DNA of 64,000 nt from DAOTXS01 sp034435055 (GTDB lineage Bacteria; Chloroflexota; Anaerolineae; UBA4142), in the NCBI GenBank assembly GCA_034435055.1, contig DAOTXS010000087.1:124001-188000 (forward strand). The letters run 5' to 3'. Below, in pieces: positions 27,258-35,561 of the stretch; position 1 is the first letter of the stretch, and the number at the start of each line of letters is the position of its first letter. The notes under the pieces are model-generated. The model was not told the DNA's origin, ran no database searches, and worked only from the letters and a program-made list of their open reading frames with translations. The position numbers were made by a program, and so were the translations under genes.

Positions 27258-27302
27258 TTTGGGGCATCGCTCAATACAAAATATTTTCTAAATGGAGAAT
27301 AC

Positions 27303-27611
27303 ATGCCGAATCATCAACAAATTCGCGACATTGTTGTTATTACATTCAAAGAAGTTTCTCAACAATTAAATCCCAATATCCTTTCAGATGTGAATGATGA
27401 TACAGTACTCTTTGGCATCGGCGGGGTATTGGATTCGCTTGGCTTGGTCAATCTGATCGTGGCGGTTGAGCAACGCCTCGAAGATGAATTGGGAACGGTC
27501 GTCGTGCTGGCAGATGAAAAGGCGATGGCGCAGAAAAACAGTCCCTTCCGAACCGTTGCCACGTTGGTCGATTACATCGCGCAACAACTCGACGAGCATT
27601 CGAATGCCTGA
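27303..27611 (+). CDS. Acyl carrier protein-like protein
   Basis: The 102-residue four-helix protein has 'GGVLDSLGLVNLIVAVEQRL', where the Ser of D-S-L is the expected phosphopantetheine attachment site. It is longer than a fatty-acid-synthesis ACP and has a C-terminal 'TVATLVDYIAQQL' helix. GGAG lies before the ATG. Its stop overlaps the SDR start by eight bases, and the adenylating ligase follows, so it is probably the dedicated carrier for an acyl or aminoacyl group activated by that ligase. Confidence 0.85.
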   Translation: MPNHQQIRDIVVITFKEVSQQLNPNILSDVNDDTVLFGIGGVLDSLGLVNLIVAVEQRLEDELGTVVVLADEKAMAQKNSPFRTVATLVDYIAQQLDEHSNA

Positions 27612-28308
27612 CCCAAACGTTATGCTCATCACCGGCACGCGCAAAGGCATCGGTCGGTATCTGGTGGAGCATTACAGCGCGCGCGGTTGGCAGGTTATCG
27701 GTTGCAGTCGCAAACCGATGGATGCCCCGATGGCAAACTATCGACATTATTGTCTCGATGTTGCGGACGAAACACAAGTTAAAATGTTGTTTGCCGATGT
27801 GCGCAAAACGTACAATCGGCTCGACGTTTTGATCAACAACGCCGGCATCGCAGCGATGAATCACGCATTGCTCACACCGCTGTCTGCCGTGCAAAATATT
27901 CTCAACACGAATATCGTCGGCACATTTTTATTTTGTCGCGAAGCCGCCAAGTTGATGCAAAAAAATCGCTGGGGGCGCATCGTCAATTTCTCGACGGTTG
28001 CCGTGCCGTTCAATTTGGAAGGCGAAGCCATTTACGCCGCATCGAAATCTGCGGTCGAAACACTCACGCGCATTCTCGCGCGCGAACTCGCCGACTATAA
28101 CATTACGGTCAACGCGATCGGCCCAACGCCGGTGCAAACCGACTTGATTCGGGCTGTCCCGAGAGAACGCATCGACGATTTGCTCAAGCGGCAGGCGATC
28201 CATCGATTAGGCGAGTTCCGCGACGTGGTGAACGTCATCGATTTTTTCATTCGTCCAGAAAGTGATTTGGTAACGGGGCAAGTGATGTACCTGGGAGGCG
28301 TATCGTGA
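27604..28308 (+). CDS. Short-chain dehydrogenase/reductase (FabG-like)
   Basis: ATG 27604 overlaps the ACP stop; an in-frame extension upstream runs antiparallel in sense to the ACP frame and is rejected. The 234-residue product has the classical SDR elements: 'MLITGTRKGIGRYLVEHY' (TGxxxGIG cofactor loop), 'DVLINNAGIA' (NNAG), Ser in 'IVNFSTVAV' and 'YAASKSAVE' (YxxxK). It ends 'GQVMYLGGVS'. A 3-oxoacyl-ACP reductase role is suggested by the flanking ACP and ligase, but an NDP-sugar ketoreductase cannot be excluded. Confidence 0.88.
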   Translation: MPDPNVMLITGTRKGIGRYLVEHYSARGWQVIGCSRKPMDAPMANYRHYCLDVADETQVKMLFADVRKTYNRLDVLINNAGIAAMNHALLTPLSAVQNILNTNIVGTFLFCREAAKLMQKNRWGRIVNFSTVAVPFNLEGEAIYAASKSAVETLTRILARELADYNITVNAIGPTPVQTDLIRAVPRERIDDLLKRQAIHRLGEFRDVVNVIDFFIRPESDLVTGQVMYLGGVS

Positions 28309-29657
28309 TCGATTTTTTGTTGCGCGTTTTTGAAGCGAATCGTGAACGTGATGCGATTGTGTGGCAGGGTCGACCATACACCTACGCTTGGTTGTTAGAA
28401 CGGGTTGCGTTTTGGCGCGAGCGAATTCGCGTGGAAGAAATTCAACCGGGGACAGTTACACTCATCGAAGCCGATTTCTCGCCTAACTCGGTGGCATTAT
28501 TTCTGGCGTTATTGGAAGCGCGGTGCATTTTTGTGCCGCTCACTAGTTCGGTTGCGGCGAAGCGTTTGGAATTTATCGAAATCGCACAAGGGCAAGTGTC
28601 ATTTCAAATCGCTGCCGATGATTCGGTTACCGTTGCGCGCTTGCCGTACGCCGGCGCGCATCCGTTGTATTCGATTCTGCGCGAGCGTCAGCATCCCGGC
28701 TTGATTCTCTTTTCGTCTGGCTCGACTGGGAAGAGTAAAGCGGCGGTGCACGACATGTCTGGGATTTTGGAAAAATTCCACGTGCCACGTCATCGTCAAC
28801 GGACGATTCCATTTTTGTTGTACGATCACATTGGCGGCGTCAACACGATGCTTTACACGTTGTCGAATGGCGGTTGTCTGGTGACGGTTGCCAGTCGGGC
28901 GCCCGATGATGTGCTTGCCGCAATCGAAAAATATCGCGTGGAACTTTTGCCGACTTCGCCGACGTTTATCAATTTGATTCTGTTGAGCGAAGCGTACAAA
29001 CGACACGATATGAGTTCGCTCAAGACAGTTACGTACGGCACCGAACCGATGCCCGAAAGTACGCTCAAACGTTTTCACGAATTATTCCCGCACATCAATT
29101 TGCAACAAACCTACGGGTTGTCCGAGGTGGGGATCTTGCGCGCAAAATCGAAAAGTTCGGATTCGCTTTGGGTCAAAGTGGGCGGCGAAGGATTCGAGAC
29201 GCGCGTGGTCGACGGCATTTTGCATATCAAAGCGCGTTCGGCGATGCTGGGTTATTTGAACGCACCCAGTCCCTTCACCGATGATGGTTGGTTCAACACC
29301 AACGATGCCGTCCAAGTGGATGGCGAATATTTGCGAATTCTGGGTCGCGTATCGGAAATTATCAATGTGGGCGGTGAAAAAGTTTATCCTGCCGAAGTGG
29401 AAAGCGTGATTCAGGAAATCGACAATATCGCCGAAGTGACGGTCTATGGCGAAAAGAATCCAATTACCGGCAACATCGTTTGCGCGCAGGTGCGGTTGGC
29501 GCGTGACGAAGATCCCCGCGAAGTTGCGGCGCGTGTCAAACGATATTGCGCCGAACGCCTGCGCCGATTCCAAGTGCCGGTCAAAGTTACGATTGCCAGC
29601 GAGGAACAGTACAGCGAACGCTTTAAGAAAAAACGTGCGCAGGTCAAAGTTCAATGA
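28305..29657 (+). CDS. AMP-binding (acyl-/aryl-adenylating) ligase
   Basis: The 450-residue protein belongs to the ANL superfamily. Motifs are 'LILFSSGSTGKSKAAVHD' (phosphate loop), 'QQTYGLSEVGIL', 'DDGWFNTNDAVQVDGEYLRI' (Asp contacting the ribose), 'ILGRVSEIINVGGEKVYPAE' (hinge) and a C-terminal Lys region 'FQVPVKV'. It is shorter than most acyl-CoA ligases, losing N-terminal sequence, as in stand-alone ligases that load carrier proteins. The start overlaps the SDR stop (GTGA). It probably activates a carboxylate and loads the ACP encoded two genes upstream. Confidence 0.88.
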   Translation: MIDFLLRVFEANRERDAIVWQGRPYTYAWLLERVAFWRERIRVEEIQPGTVTLIEADFSPNSVALFLALLEARCIFVPLTSSVAAKRLEFIEIAQGQVSFQIAADDSVTVARLPYAGAHPLYSILRERQHPGLILFSSGSTGKSKAAVHDMSGILEKFHVPRHRQRTIPFLLYDHIGGVNTMLYTLSNGGCLVTVASRAPDDVLAAIEKYRVELLPTSPTFINLILLSEAYKRHDMSSLKTVTYGTEPMPESTLKRFHELFPHINLQQTYGLSEVGILRAKSKSSDSLWVKVGGEGFETRVVDGILHIKARSAMLGYLNAPSPFTDDGWFNTNDAVQVDGEYLRILGRVSEIINVGGEKVYPAEVESVIQEIDNIAEVTVYGEKNPITGNIVCAQVRLARDEDPREVAARVKRYCAERLRRFQVPVKVTIASEEQYSERFKKKRAQVKVQ

Positions 29658-31168
29658 TACACGTGCCAACGCAGATTCAAAATATTGCACGGTTCAGTGC
29701 GATCTTGATCATTCTGTTTCTTGCGTTTTACAACCTCACCGAATTTCCGACGACGTGGTTTGACGAAGGATCGCATCTGCACGTCCCCAAAACTTTTGTG
29801 CGGTTCGGTGTGTACGCCGATTATAGCAGTGAAGGTTTTCGTCATTACGGTCCCACGCAGGGTTTGGGCCCGACGGTTTTGTTGCCAATCGCCGGCATGT
29901 TCAAAATCGCGGGCATTGGCTTGCTCCAAGCGCGCCTGGTGATGGTAACGTATTTACTCGCGGCGATGATCGTGTTTTTCCTGCTGGCGCGCGACCTGGG
30001 GGGCAATCTGGTTGCGTGGATCGCGACGGCATTGCTGATTACTTCGCGTGGCGTTTCACTGCTTGAGTATGGTCGCCAAGTACTCGGCGAAGTGCCGGGC
30101 TTGGTTTTTCTTGTGACGGCGTTGTGGCTTTGGTTTCGTGGATGGGAAAAGGCAAGTTGGACCCGCTTGGTACTCATCGGCATTTTGTTTGGCTTGTCGA
30201 TGATCACCAAGTACCAAAACCTGATTGTCGTGATGATGACATTGGGACTGGCGTGGCTTTTGAACCTGATTTACTATCGCATTTTGCCCCACCGCAGTTA
30301 TATTGTCCCTGGATTTGTCGCCGCCGCTTGTTTTGGACTGTGGCAAGTTTTTCTGATTCTCTATCCTGGGCTGGACACCGCGGCAGAAAATTTCAGATTG
30401 TTCCGCGAAGTGAGTGCGGGCGCGGCACTGGTTTTTTCATCCGACCTGATGATCCGTAGTCTGCAAGAATTATTGGGTCTCAAGGTATATCTTCTGGCTC
30501 TTGTGCCGGCGTTGGTTTATGGAGTGCGTCTTGGCTTGCCACGCACGCGCGCGGGGCAACAGTGGGGTACTTTGTGGTTGCTGATCCTCCTGAATCTCGC
30601 GTGGTATATTTTTGCATCCGTTAGTTGGTTGCGTTACGCGTTTCTCGGTCTGGCATTTAGCAGTCTTTTTGTTGCGCGGTTCTTTACCGACCTGATTCAC
30701 GGAATCGAGCTGGACGCAATCCGGCAGGGACATTTCTCGTTGAAGAATGTGTGGCGCGGCGTATTGGCAGTGTGGCTGGCGGCGATGATTTTGATTCCGC
30801 TGGGACAAAATTTGCGCGACATTATTTTCCCGCCCTTTAACGATGCGGCGGCAATGTCAAATTACTTGAATTCGCACGTGCCTCGCAATGTCTTGCTCGA
30901 AACCTGGGAACCGGAGATGGGTTTTCTGACCGATCATCATTATCATTTTCCAGCGGCTTCTTTTTTACCGAAAGCAGTTGCATACATTTGGCTTCGACAG
31001 CCGCCGCCTTCGCAGACATACGATTTTGTTTTGACACAATCGCCGCCGTTTATTTTGATTGGTGAATTCGGCCGCTGGGTTCAAATGTACCCGGATGAAT
31101 TAATCCAATCGCGTTATAGTTTGGTTACACGTATCGGAGCATACGAGTTGTATGAGATCAAAAAATAG
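29654..31168 (+). CDS. GT39-like membrane glycosyltransferase (ArnT/PMT superfamily, GT-C)
   Basis: The 504-residue protein has about ten membrane helices. An acidic motif lies after the first helix, 'TTWFDEGSHLHVPKTFVRFG', as expected for the catalytic loop of GT-C enzymes using polyprenyl-phosphate sugars. A soluble C-terminal region follows ('PRNVLLETWEPEMGFLTDHH'). The start overlaps the ligase stop (ATGA). It may add a sugar on the outer membrane face to lipid, protein or polymer. It overlaps the next gene by 17 bp. Confidence 0.85.
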   Translation: MIHVPTQIQNIARFSAILIILFLAFYNLTEFPTTWFDEGSHLHVPKTFVRFGVYADYSSEGFRHYGPTQGLGPTVLLPIAGMFKIAGIGLLQARLVMVTYLLAAMIVFFLLARDLGGNLVAWIATALLITSRGVSLLEYGRQVLGEVPGLVFLVTALWLWFRGWEKASWTRLVLIGILFGLSMITKYQNLIVVMMTLGLAWLLNLIYYRILPHRSYIVPGFVAAACFGLWQVFLILYPGLDTAAENFRLFREVSAGAALVFSSDLMIRSLQELLGLKVYLLALVPALVYGVRLGLPRTRAGQQWGTLWLLILLNLAWYIFASVSWLRYAFLGLAFSSLFVARFFTDLIHGIELDAIRQGHFSLKNVWRGVLAVWLAAMILIPLGQNLRDIIFPPFNDAAAMSNYLNSHVPRNVLLETWEPEMGFLTDHHYHFPAASFLPKAVAYIWLRQPPPSQTYDFVLTQSPPFILIGEFGRWVQMYPDELIQSRYSLVTRIGAYELYEIKK

Positions 31169-32645
31169 AATCGATCGAGTTGGGATCGTTGTCGCAGTTG
31201 TCATCGGAATAATTGGTTTTTCTTTCTCGGCGGTGCCAGCCGTTGTTGCGCAATCGTCGGGATGGAGTCGTCCGTTTCGTTTGTCGCTCGACGGTGCTTC
31301 GTGGTTTCCAGACATTACCGCGGATGCAAGTGGTCGTGTGCATGTCATTTGGTCTGCTGTAACTCTGGACTATCGGATGTGGGATGGGCGCGGTTGGAGT
31401 TCGGTCAGTGATATTGCCGTTGCCGCCGATGTCTACGGTTTGCCCATTGCCGATGTATTTCGAACTGGCATTGTAGCGGATAGCAATGGCTATTTGAATC
31501 TATTTTATTACCATTTGACTGAGGGGCTGGGGTACTTTACTCGCGCGCCGGGGGAGCGAGCAACTCTCGCCCAAGCGTGGGAACGTCCCCAATTGATCGG
31601 CGCGCGGGGGCAGGGTTATTATACTGCGCTGACGGTAGACAAGAATGATCAGCTTCACGCCGTTTATATCGATACCTCAATTGAATCTCAGCTCGCGGAG
31701 GTCTTCTACCGTCGTTCCGAACGCGGCGGAGTGCAGTGGTCTCCGCCAATCAACTTGTCCAATTCGCCGCGACTTGGGTCAAGCCGTCCGCAAATCTTGC
31801 GCGACCAATTCGATGTGTTGCATGTCAGTTGGGATGAAGGATGGGATCGCCGGAGCGGCGAAGGTGCCCCCCAAACTTCCCGCTATGTTTTCTCGATCAA
31901 TAACGGACGAGACTGGTCAACGCCGGTGACGTTTGGAAGTACTCGCCAACCCGCCGTGCATCTTGTTGTCACTTCTGGACAAAGACCTGAGAGTCGGATT
32001 GCGGTTTGGCGCACTACCACCGATGAGGCCGTGTACTATCAAACTTCATCGGACAGTGGTAAAACTTGGAGTGCGCCGGCGCCGATTCCGGGCATACTTC
32101 CGCGTCTTTGGAATTCGCCGCCCTTCGATCAATACGCGCTTGCCCGGGATGATCGTGGTGTGGTTCATCTTGTTCTCGTGACGCGCCGCCAACAAAACGC
32201 AAATTTGTGGGCGGTTACGCATATCGAATGGGATGGCAGGACGTGGAGTCGCCCGGAAACGATCTTTGAACAGGAAGGGTTATATCCTGAATATCCTCGC
32301 ATCGCGATTGCGTTGGGAAATCAGTTACACGTCGTCTGGTTTACGCGCACCGCACTGTTTACCATTGCGCCGATGGACGTTTGGCACAGTATGCAAACTA
32401 TCGATGTGCAGGCATATACTCCTGTGCCGGCTTTTCCAACCGTCACGCCGATTCCTCCCACGCCGACTGTTCGCGCGGCGTTGACCCCAACGCGCTTTGC
32501 GCCAATGCGCAGTCCATCAGGGGTCGAATCGTTGCCGACAGCAAGTTCTTCTTCGGCGATGCCGCTCATCGTTGGCGGCGCGGGGGCGGTGTTGGCAATT
32601 ATCTTTGCCTTGTATTTGCGACATATCTATTTGCGACGGGATTAG
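31152..32645 (+). CDS. Secreted BNR/sialidase-like propeller protein with C-terminal anchor
   Basis: The 497-residue protein has a signal peptide (about residues 8-32, 'AVVAQSS'), propeller blades with Asp-box-like elements ('ASWFPDITADASGRVHVIWS', 'RDWSTPVTFG', 'SSDSGKTWSAPAPIPG'), a Pro/Thr-rich stalk ('PTVTPIPPTPTVRAALTPT') and a C-terminal helix ending 'LRHIYLRRD'. The Arg triad and other catalytic residues of sialidases are not evident, so a binding role is as likely as hydrolysis. The ATG lies within the end of the GT39-like gene. Confidence 0.75.
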   Translation: MRSKNRIDRVGIVVAVVIGIIGFSFSAVPAVVAQSSGWSRPFRLSLDGASWFPDITADASGRVHVIWSAVTLDYRMWDGRGWSSVSDIAVAADVYGLPIADVFRTGIVADSNGYLNLFYYHLTEGLGYFTRAPGERATLAQAWERPQLIGARGQGYYTALTVDKNDQLHAVYIDTSIESQLAEVFYRRSERGGVQWSPPINLSNSPRLGSSRPQILRDQFDVLHVSWDEGWDRRSGEGAPQTSRYVFSINNGRDWSTPVTFGSTRQPAVHLVVTSGQRPESRIAVWRTTTDEAVYYQTSSDSGKTWSAPAPIPGILPRLWNSPPFDQYALARDDRGVVHLVLVTRRQQNANLWAVTHIEWDGRTWSRPETIFEQEGLYPEYPRIAIALGNQLHVVWFTRTALFTIAPMDVWHSMQTIDVQAYTPVPAFPTVTPIPPTPTVRAALTPTRFAPMRSPSGVESLPTASSSSAMPLIVGGAGAVLAIIFALYLRHIYLRRD

Positions 32646-32711
32646 CCCAGCGCAACTAAAAGATGAATGAGTCGGCGAACAATCGCCCACTCGATTTTTT
32701 AGGAGACAACT

Positions 32712-33791
32712 GTGGTAACTTCAAAATGCCGTGTGGGTGTTATCGGTGTAGGGAATATGGGTTTTCATCATGCGCGCAACTATACCGAAATGCCCAACGT
32801 TGAATTGGTTGCGATTGCGGATAATGATTCGGCGAGGGCGAAACAAGTTGCCGAGCGTTTTCAGTGCCGCGCGTACCCAAGTTACACTGAAATGCTTGAG
32901 AAAGAAACCTTGGATGCCGTATCAGTTGTCGTGCCAACCAAATTGCATCAGCATGTGGTGATCGATACCTTACGCGCCGGGATACATACCCTGGTCGAAA
33001 AACCAATTGCCGCCACACTTGACCAAGCCGCCGTGATGGTGAATGAGAGCCATCGCCACGGAGTGATGCTGGCGGTGGGTCATATTGAACGATTCAACCC
33101 GGCGGTGCGTGAACTCAAACGGCGCATCCAGATGGGCGAGCTAGGCACACTGACCTCGATTGTGACGCGACGCGTCGGCGTCGTGCCACCGCGCATCAAG
33201 GATGTCGATGTGATTCTCGATATGGCGGTGCATGACATCGACGTCATTCTGTTTTTGTTGGGGCGTCTGCCGAACAGCGTCGCCGCGAGCGCCAGTTCAG
33301 TTCTGCTATCGGATCGTTTCGATCACAGCGAAATCTTTATGCGCTTTGGCGATATTGGTTGCTTTGTACAAGCCAATTGGATCACGCCCATCAAGATCCG
33401 CACATTATCGGCAACCGGTTCCGCCGGCCATGCGGAAGTGAACTATGTTACTCAACAATTAGAGATTTTCGAAAGTCATGTCGCACGTCAATTCGACAAC
33501 TTTGGCGATTTCGTTGTAAGTTTTGGCACGCCTTCCCGGGTGAATGTGGACATTCAACGCCAGGAGCCCTTACGCATCGAGTTGGAAGAATTCATCAATG
33601 CGGTGAGTGGTGGGATCGGCAAAATCATAACCGGCGAAGAAGCGATGAATACGCTCGCGGTTGTGGAGCGGATTAAAAGCTCGATGAACATCACTTTCCA
33701 GCGTCCGAATCTCGGCGATAATTATGGAGCGGTTCCGCCCGCTGGCTCGACGGTGCGCGCCGCGCGTTCTGAATCCGAGGAGGTTCGATGA
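32712..33791 (+). CDS. wlbA: Gfo/Idh/MocA oxidoreductase, WlbA/WbpB-like
   Basis: The Rossmann N-terminus reads 'CRVGVIGVGNMGFHHARNY', with 'HTLVEKPIAATLDQAAVM' (the EKP motif) and 'LAVGHIERFNPAV' in the catalytic region. The length of 359 residues is usual. WlbA/WbpB oxidises C3 of UDP-GlcNAc-uronate, giving a 3-keto sugar. Assignment to this step rests on the two following genes, an N-acetyltransferase and an aminotransferase, in the order of known wlb/wbp cassettes. GTG 32712 is preceded by TAGGAGA. It is coupled to the next gene by overlapping start and stop (GATGA). Confidence 0.85.
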   Translation: MVTSKCRVGVIGVGNMGFHHARNYTEMPNVELVAIADNDSARAKQVAERFQCRAYPSYTEMLEKETLDAVSVVVPTKLHQHVVIDTLRAGIHTLVEKPIAATLDQAAVMVNESHRHGVMLAVGHIERFNPAVRELKRRIQMGELGTLTSIVTRRVGVVPPRIKDVDVILDMAVHDIDVILFLLGRLPNSVAASASSVLLSDRFDHSEIFMRFGDIGCFVQANWITPIKIRTLSATGSAGHAEVNYVTQQLEIFESHVARQFDNFGDFVVSFGTPSRVNVDIQRQEPLRIELEEFINAVSGGIGKIITGEEAMNTLAVVERIKSSMNITFQRPNLGDNYGAVPPAGSTVRAARSESEEVR

Positions 33792-34384
33792 TTCACGCAA
33801 CCGCGCTCGTAGAAGACCACGTTGAAATCGGTGAGGGCACCAAAGTTTGGCATTATGCGCATGTTCGTCAAGGCGCGCGCATCGGCAAGCAATGCATTCT
33901 GGGCAAAGATGTTTTTGTAGACCTGGGTGTCCAAATTGGTGATTGTTGTAAACTGCAAAACGGAGTCAAAGTGTATCACGGTGCGACTGTTGAGGACGGC
34001 GTCTTTTTAGGCCCGCAAGCATGTGTCTTGAACGATAAAAATCCCCGCGCGATCAATCCCGATGGCACACTCAAGACAGATGCCGATTGGCAAGTAGGCA
34101 AGGTGTTGATTCGGCGCGGCGCGGCGATTGGTGGTGGTGCCTTGATTTTGCCGAACGTAACGGTTGGCGAATTCGCCTTGGTGGGCTCAGGCGCGGTCGT
34201 TACGCGCGACGTACCAGATTACGGATTGGTGCAGGGAAATCCCGCGCGACTTGTGGGTTACGTGTGCGCGTGTGGCAGACGTTTAAAAGAACGTCAAGAA
34301 AATAATAGTGTGGTGTGGATGTGTTCCTTCGATCAGATGCGCTATGTCAAAGAATCGAATGGAAATCTTGTGAGGACAAAATGA
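33788..34384 (+). CDS. wlbB: Hexapeptide N-acetyltransferase, WlbB/WbpD-like
   Basis: The 198-residue LbH protein opens 'MIHATALVEDHVEIGEGTKV' and continues with isoleucine-patch repeats ('GVQIGDCCKLQNGVKVYHGA', 'FLGPQACVLNDKNPRAIN', 'VLIRRGAAIGGGALILPNVT') and 'YGLVQGNPARLVGYV'. The 'NDKNPRAIN' loop is typical of WlbB/WbpD, which acetylates the 3-amino group of UDP-2-acetamido-3-amino-uronate. The C-terminus holds Cys residues ('CACGRRLK', 'VWMCSF') that look like the remains of a zinc knuckle. It lies between its expected partner genes. Confidence 0.9.
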   Translation: MIHATALVEDHVEIGEGTKVWHYAHVRQGARIGKQCILGKDVFVDLGVQIGDCCKLQNGVKVYHGATVEDGVFLGPQACVLNDKNPRAINPDGTLKTDADWQVGKVLIRRGAAIGGGALILPNVTVGEFALVGSGAVVTRDVPDYGLVQGNPARLVGYVCACGRRLKERQENNSVVWMCSFDQMRYVKESNGNLVRTK

Positions 34385-35493
34385 CCCAGTCTAATGTTGC
34401 TCGCCAAATGATTCCGATTTCCAAACCATCGATTGGTGTCGAAGAAAAAGAAGCCGTGCTGCGAGTTCTCGATTCCGGAATGCTCGCGCAAGGACCGCGC
34501 GTCGCCGAACTTGAACGCGCGTTTGCCGAATTCATCGGTGTTAAACACGCGATTGCAACGGTGAACGGGACGACTGCCTTGCACGCCGCGTTGCTCGCGC
34601 ACGGCATCGGCGCCGGCGACGAGGTCATTACGGTTCCGTTTACATTTATCGCGTCGGTCAATTCAATTTTGTACGCCGGCGCGCGACCGGTCTTTGTGGA
34701 TGTTGATGAGACATTCAATATGGATCCATCGCAAATTGAGCGGGCGATTACGCTGCACACCAAAGCGATTATGCCGATTCATCTTTACGGGCAATCGGCG
34801 GATCTTGGTAGGATTGGTGAAATTACGCGGCGGCATAATTTGGCGCTGATCGAAGATGCGTGTCAGGCGCATGGCGCAACTTTTGAAGGCAAACACGTTG
34901 GAACGTTTGGCACCGGTTGTTTTTCGTTTTACGCAACGAAGAATATGGCGACCGGCGAAGGTGGCATGATCACGACGAACGATGATCGAATTGCGGATTC
35001 GGCGCGCTTGTTTATCGCGCACGGAATGCGGGTGCGTTATTATCACGAACAACTTGGTTACAATTATCGCATGACTGACATCGCCGCCGCCATCGGCACT
35101 GAGCAGTTGAAGAAATTGCCGGCGGCGAACGCGCGCCGTGCAGAGACTGCCGAGTTCTATACGCGTCGTCTATCCCAAGTGCCCGGCTTGATTGCGCCAA
35201 CGGTCGCGCCAAATCGGACGCACGTTTGGCATCAATACACGATTCGCGTGACGCCAAAATTTTATCTGGGTCGGGATCAAGTCATCGAAAAGTTGCGTGA
35301 AGCGGGAATCGGTACAGGGATTTATTATCCAGTGCCAGTGCATCAACAACAATCGATGCGTGGGATTATTCCCGATGGTTTAGTGTTTCCGTGTAGTGAA
35401 CAACTTGCGCGCGAGGTGATCTCGTTGCCCGTGCATCCGAATGTGAGCGACGAGCAACGTGAATATATTGTGCAGACGATTGAGAACTTGTGA
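34381..35493 (+). CDS. wlbC: DegT/DnrJ/EryC1/StrS aminotransferase, WlbC/WbpE-like
   Basis: This 370-residue PLP enzyme shows 'MIPISKPSIGVEEKEAVLRV', 'ATVNGTTALHAALLAHGIGA', 'IEDACQAHGATFEGKHVGTF' and 'FYATKNMATGEGGMI', whose Lys should bind PLP. The N-terminal 'P-S-I-G-x-E-E' and late 'GTGIYYPVPVHQQQSM' fit the family. It should transaminate the 3-keto sugar made by the WlbA-like enzyme. ATG 34381 follows GAGGACAAA and overlaps the wlbB stop; an upstream in-frame start overlaps too far. The operon ends at the hairpin 35515-35547. Confidence 0.9.
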   Translation: MTQSNVARQMIPISKPSIGVEEKEAVLRVLDSGMLAQGPRVAELERAFAEFIGVKHAIATVNGTTALHAALLAHGIGAGDEVITVPFTFIASVNSILYAGARPVFVDVDETFNMDPSQIERAITLHTKAIMPIHLYGQSADLGRIGEITRRHNLALIEDACQAHGATFEGKHVGTFGTGCFSFYATKNMATGEGGMITTNDDRIADSARLFIAHGMRVRYYHEQLGYNYRMTDIAAAIGTEQLKKLPAANARRAETAEFYTRRLSQVPGLIAPTVAPNRTHVWHQYTIRVTPKFYLGRDQVIEKLREAGIGTGIYYPVPVHQQQSMRGIIPDGLVFPCSEQLAREVISLPVHPNVSDEQREYIVQTIENL

Positions 35494-35514
35494 GTGTGCA
35501 GATAATAAAAAAGC

Positions 35515-35547
35515 AAAAACAGTCCGATGGTAACTCGGACTGTTTTT
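35515..35547. terminator. Bidirectional terminator between convergent operons
   Basis: A 13-bp perfect stem, AAAAACAGTCCGA (35515-35527) with TCGGACTGTTTTT (35535-35547), encloses a 7-base loop, giving a GC core flanked by A-run on one side and T-run on the other. It lies 22 bp after the wlbC-like stop and 15 bp after the end of the minus-strand gene at 35562, so it can serve both directions. Confidence 0.92.
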
Positions 35548-35561
35548 GTTCTGTGAGTTGT

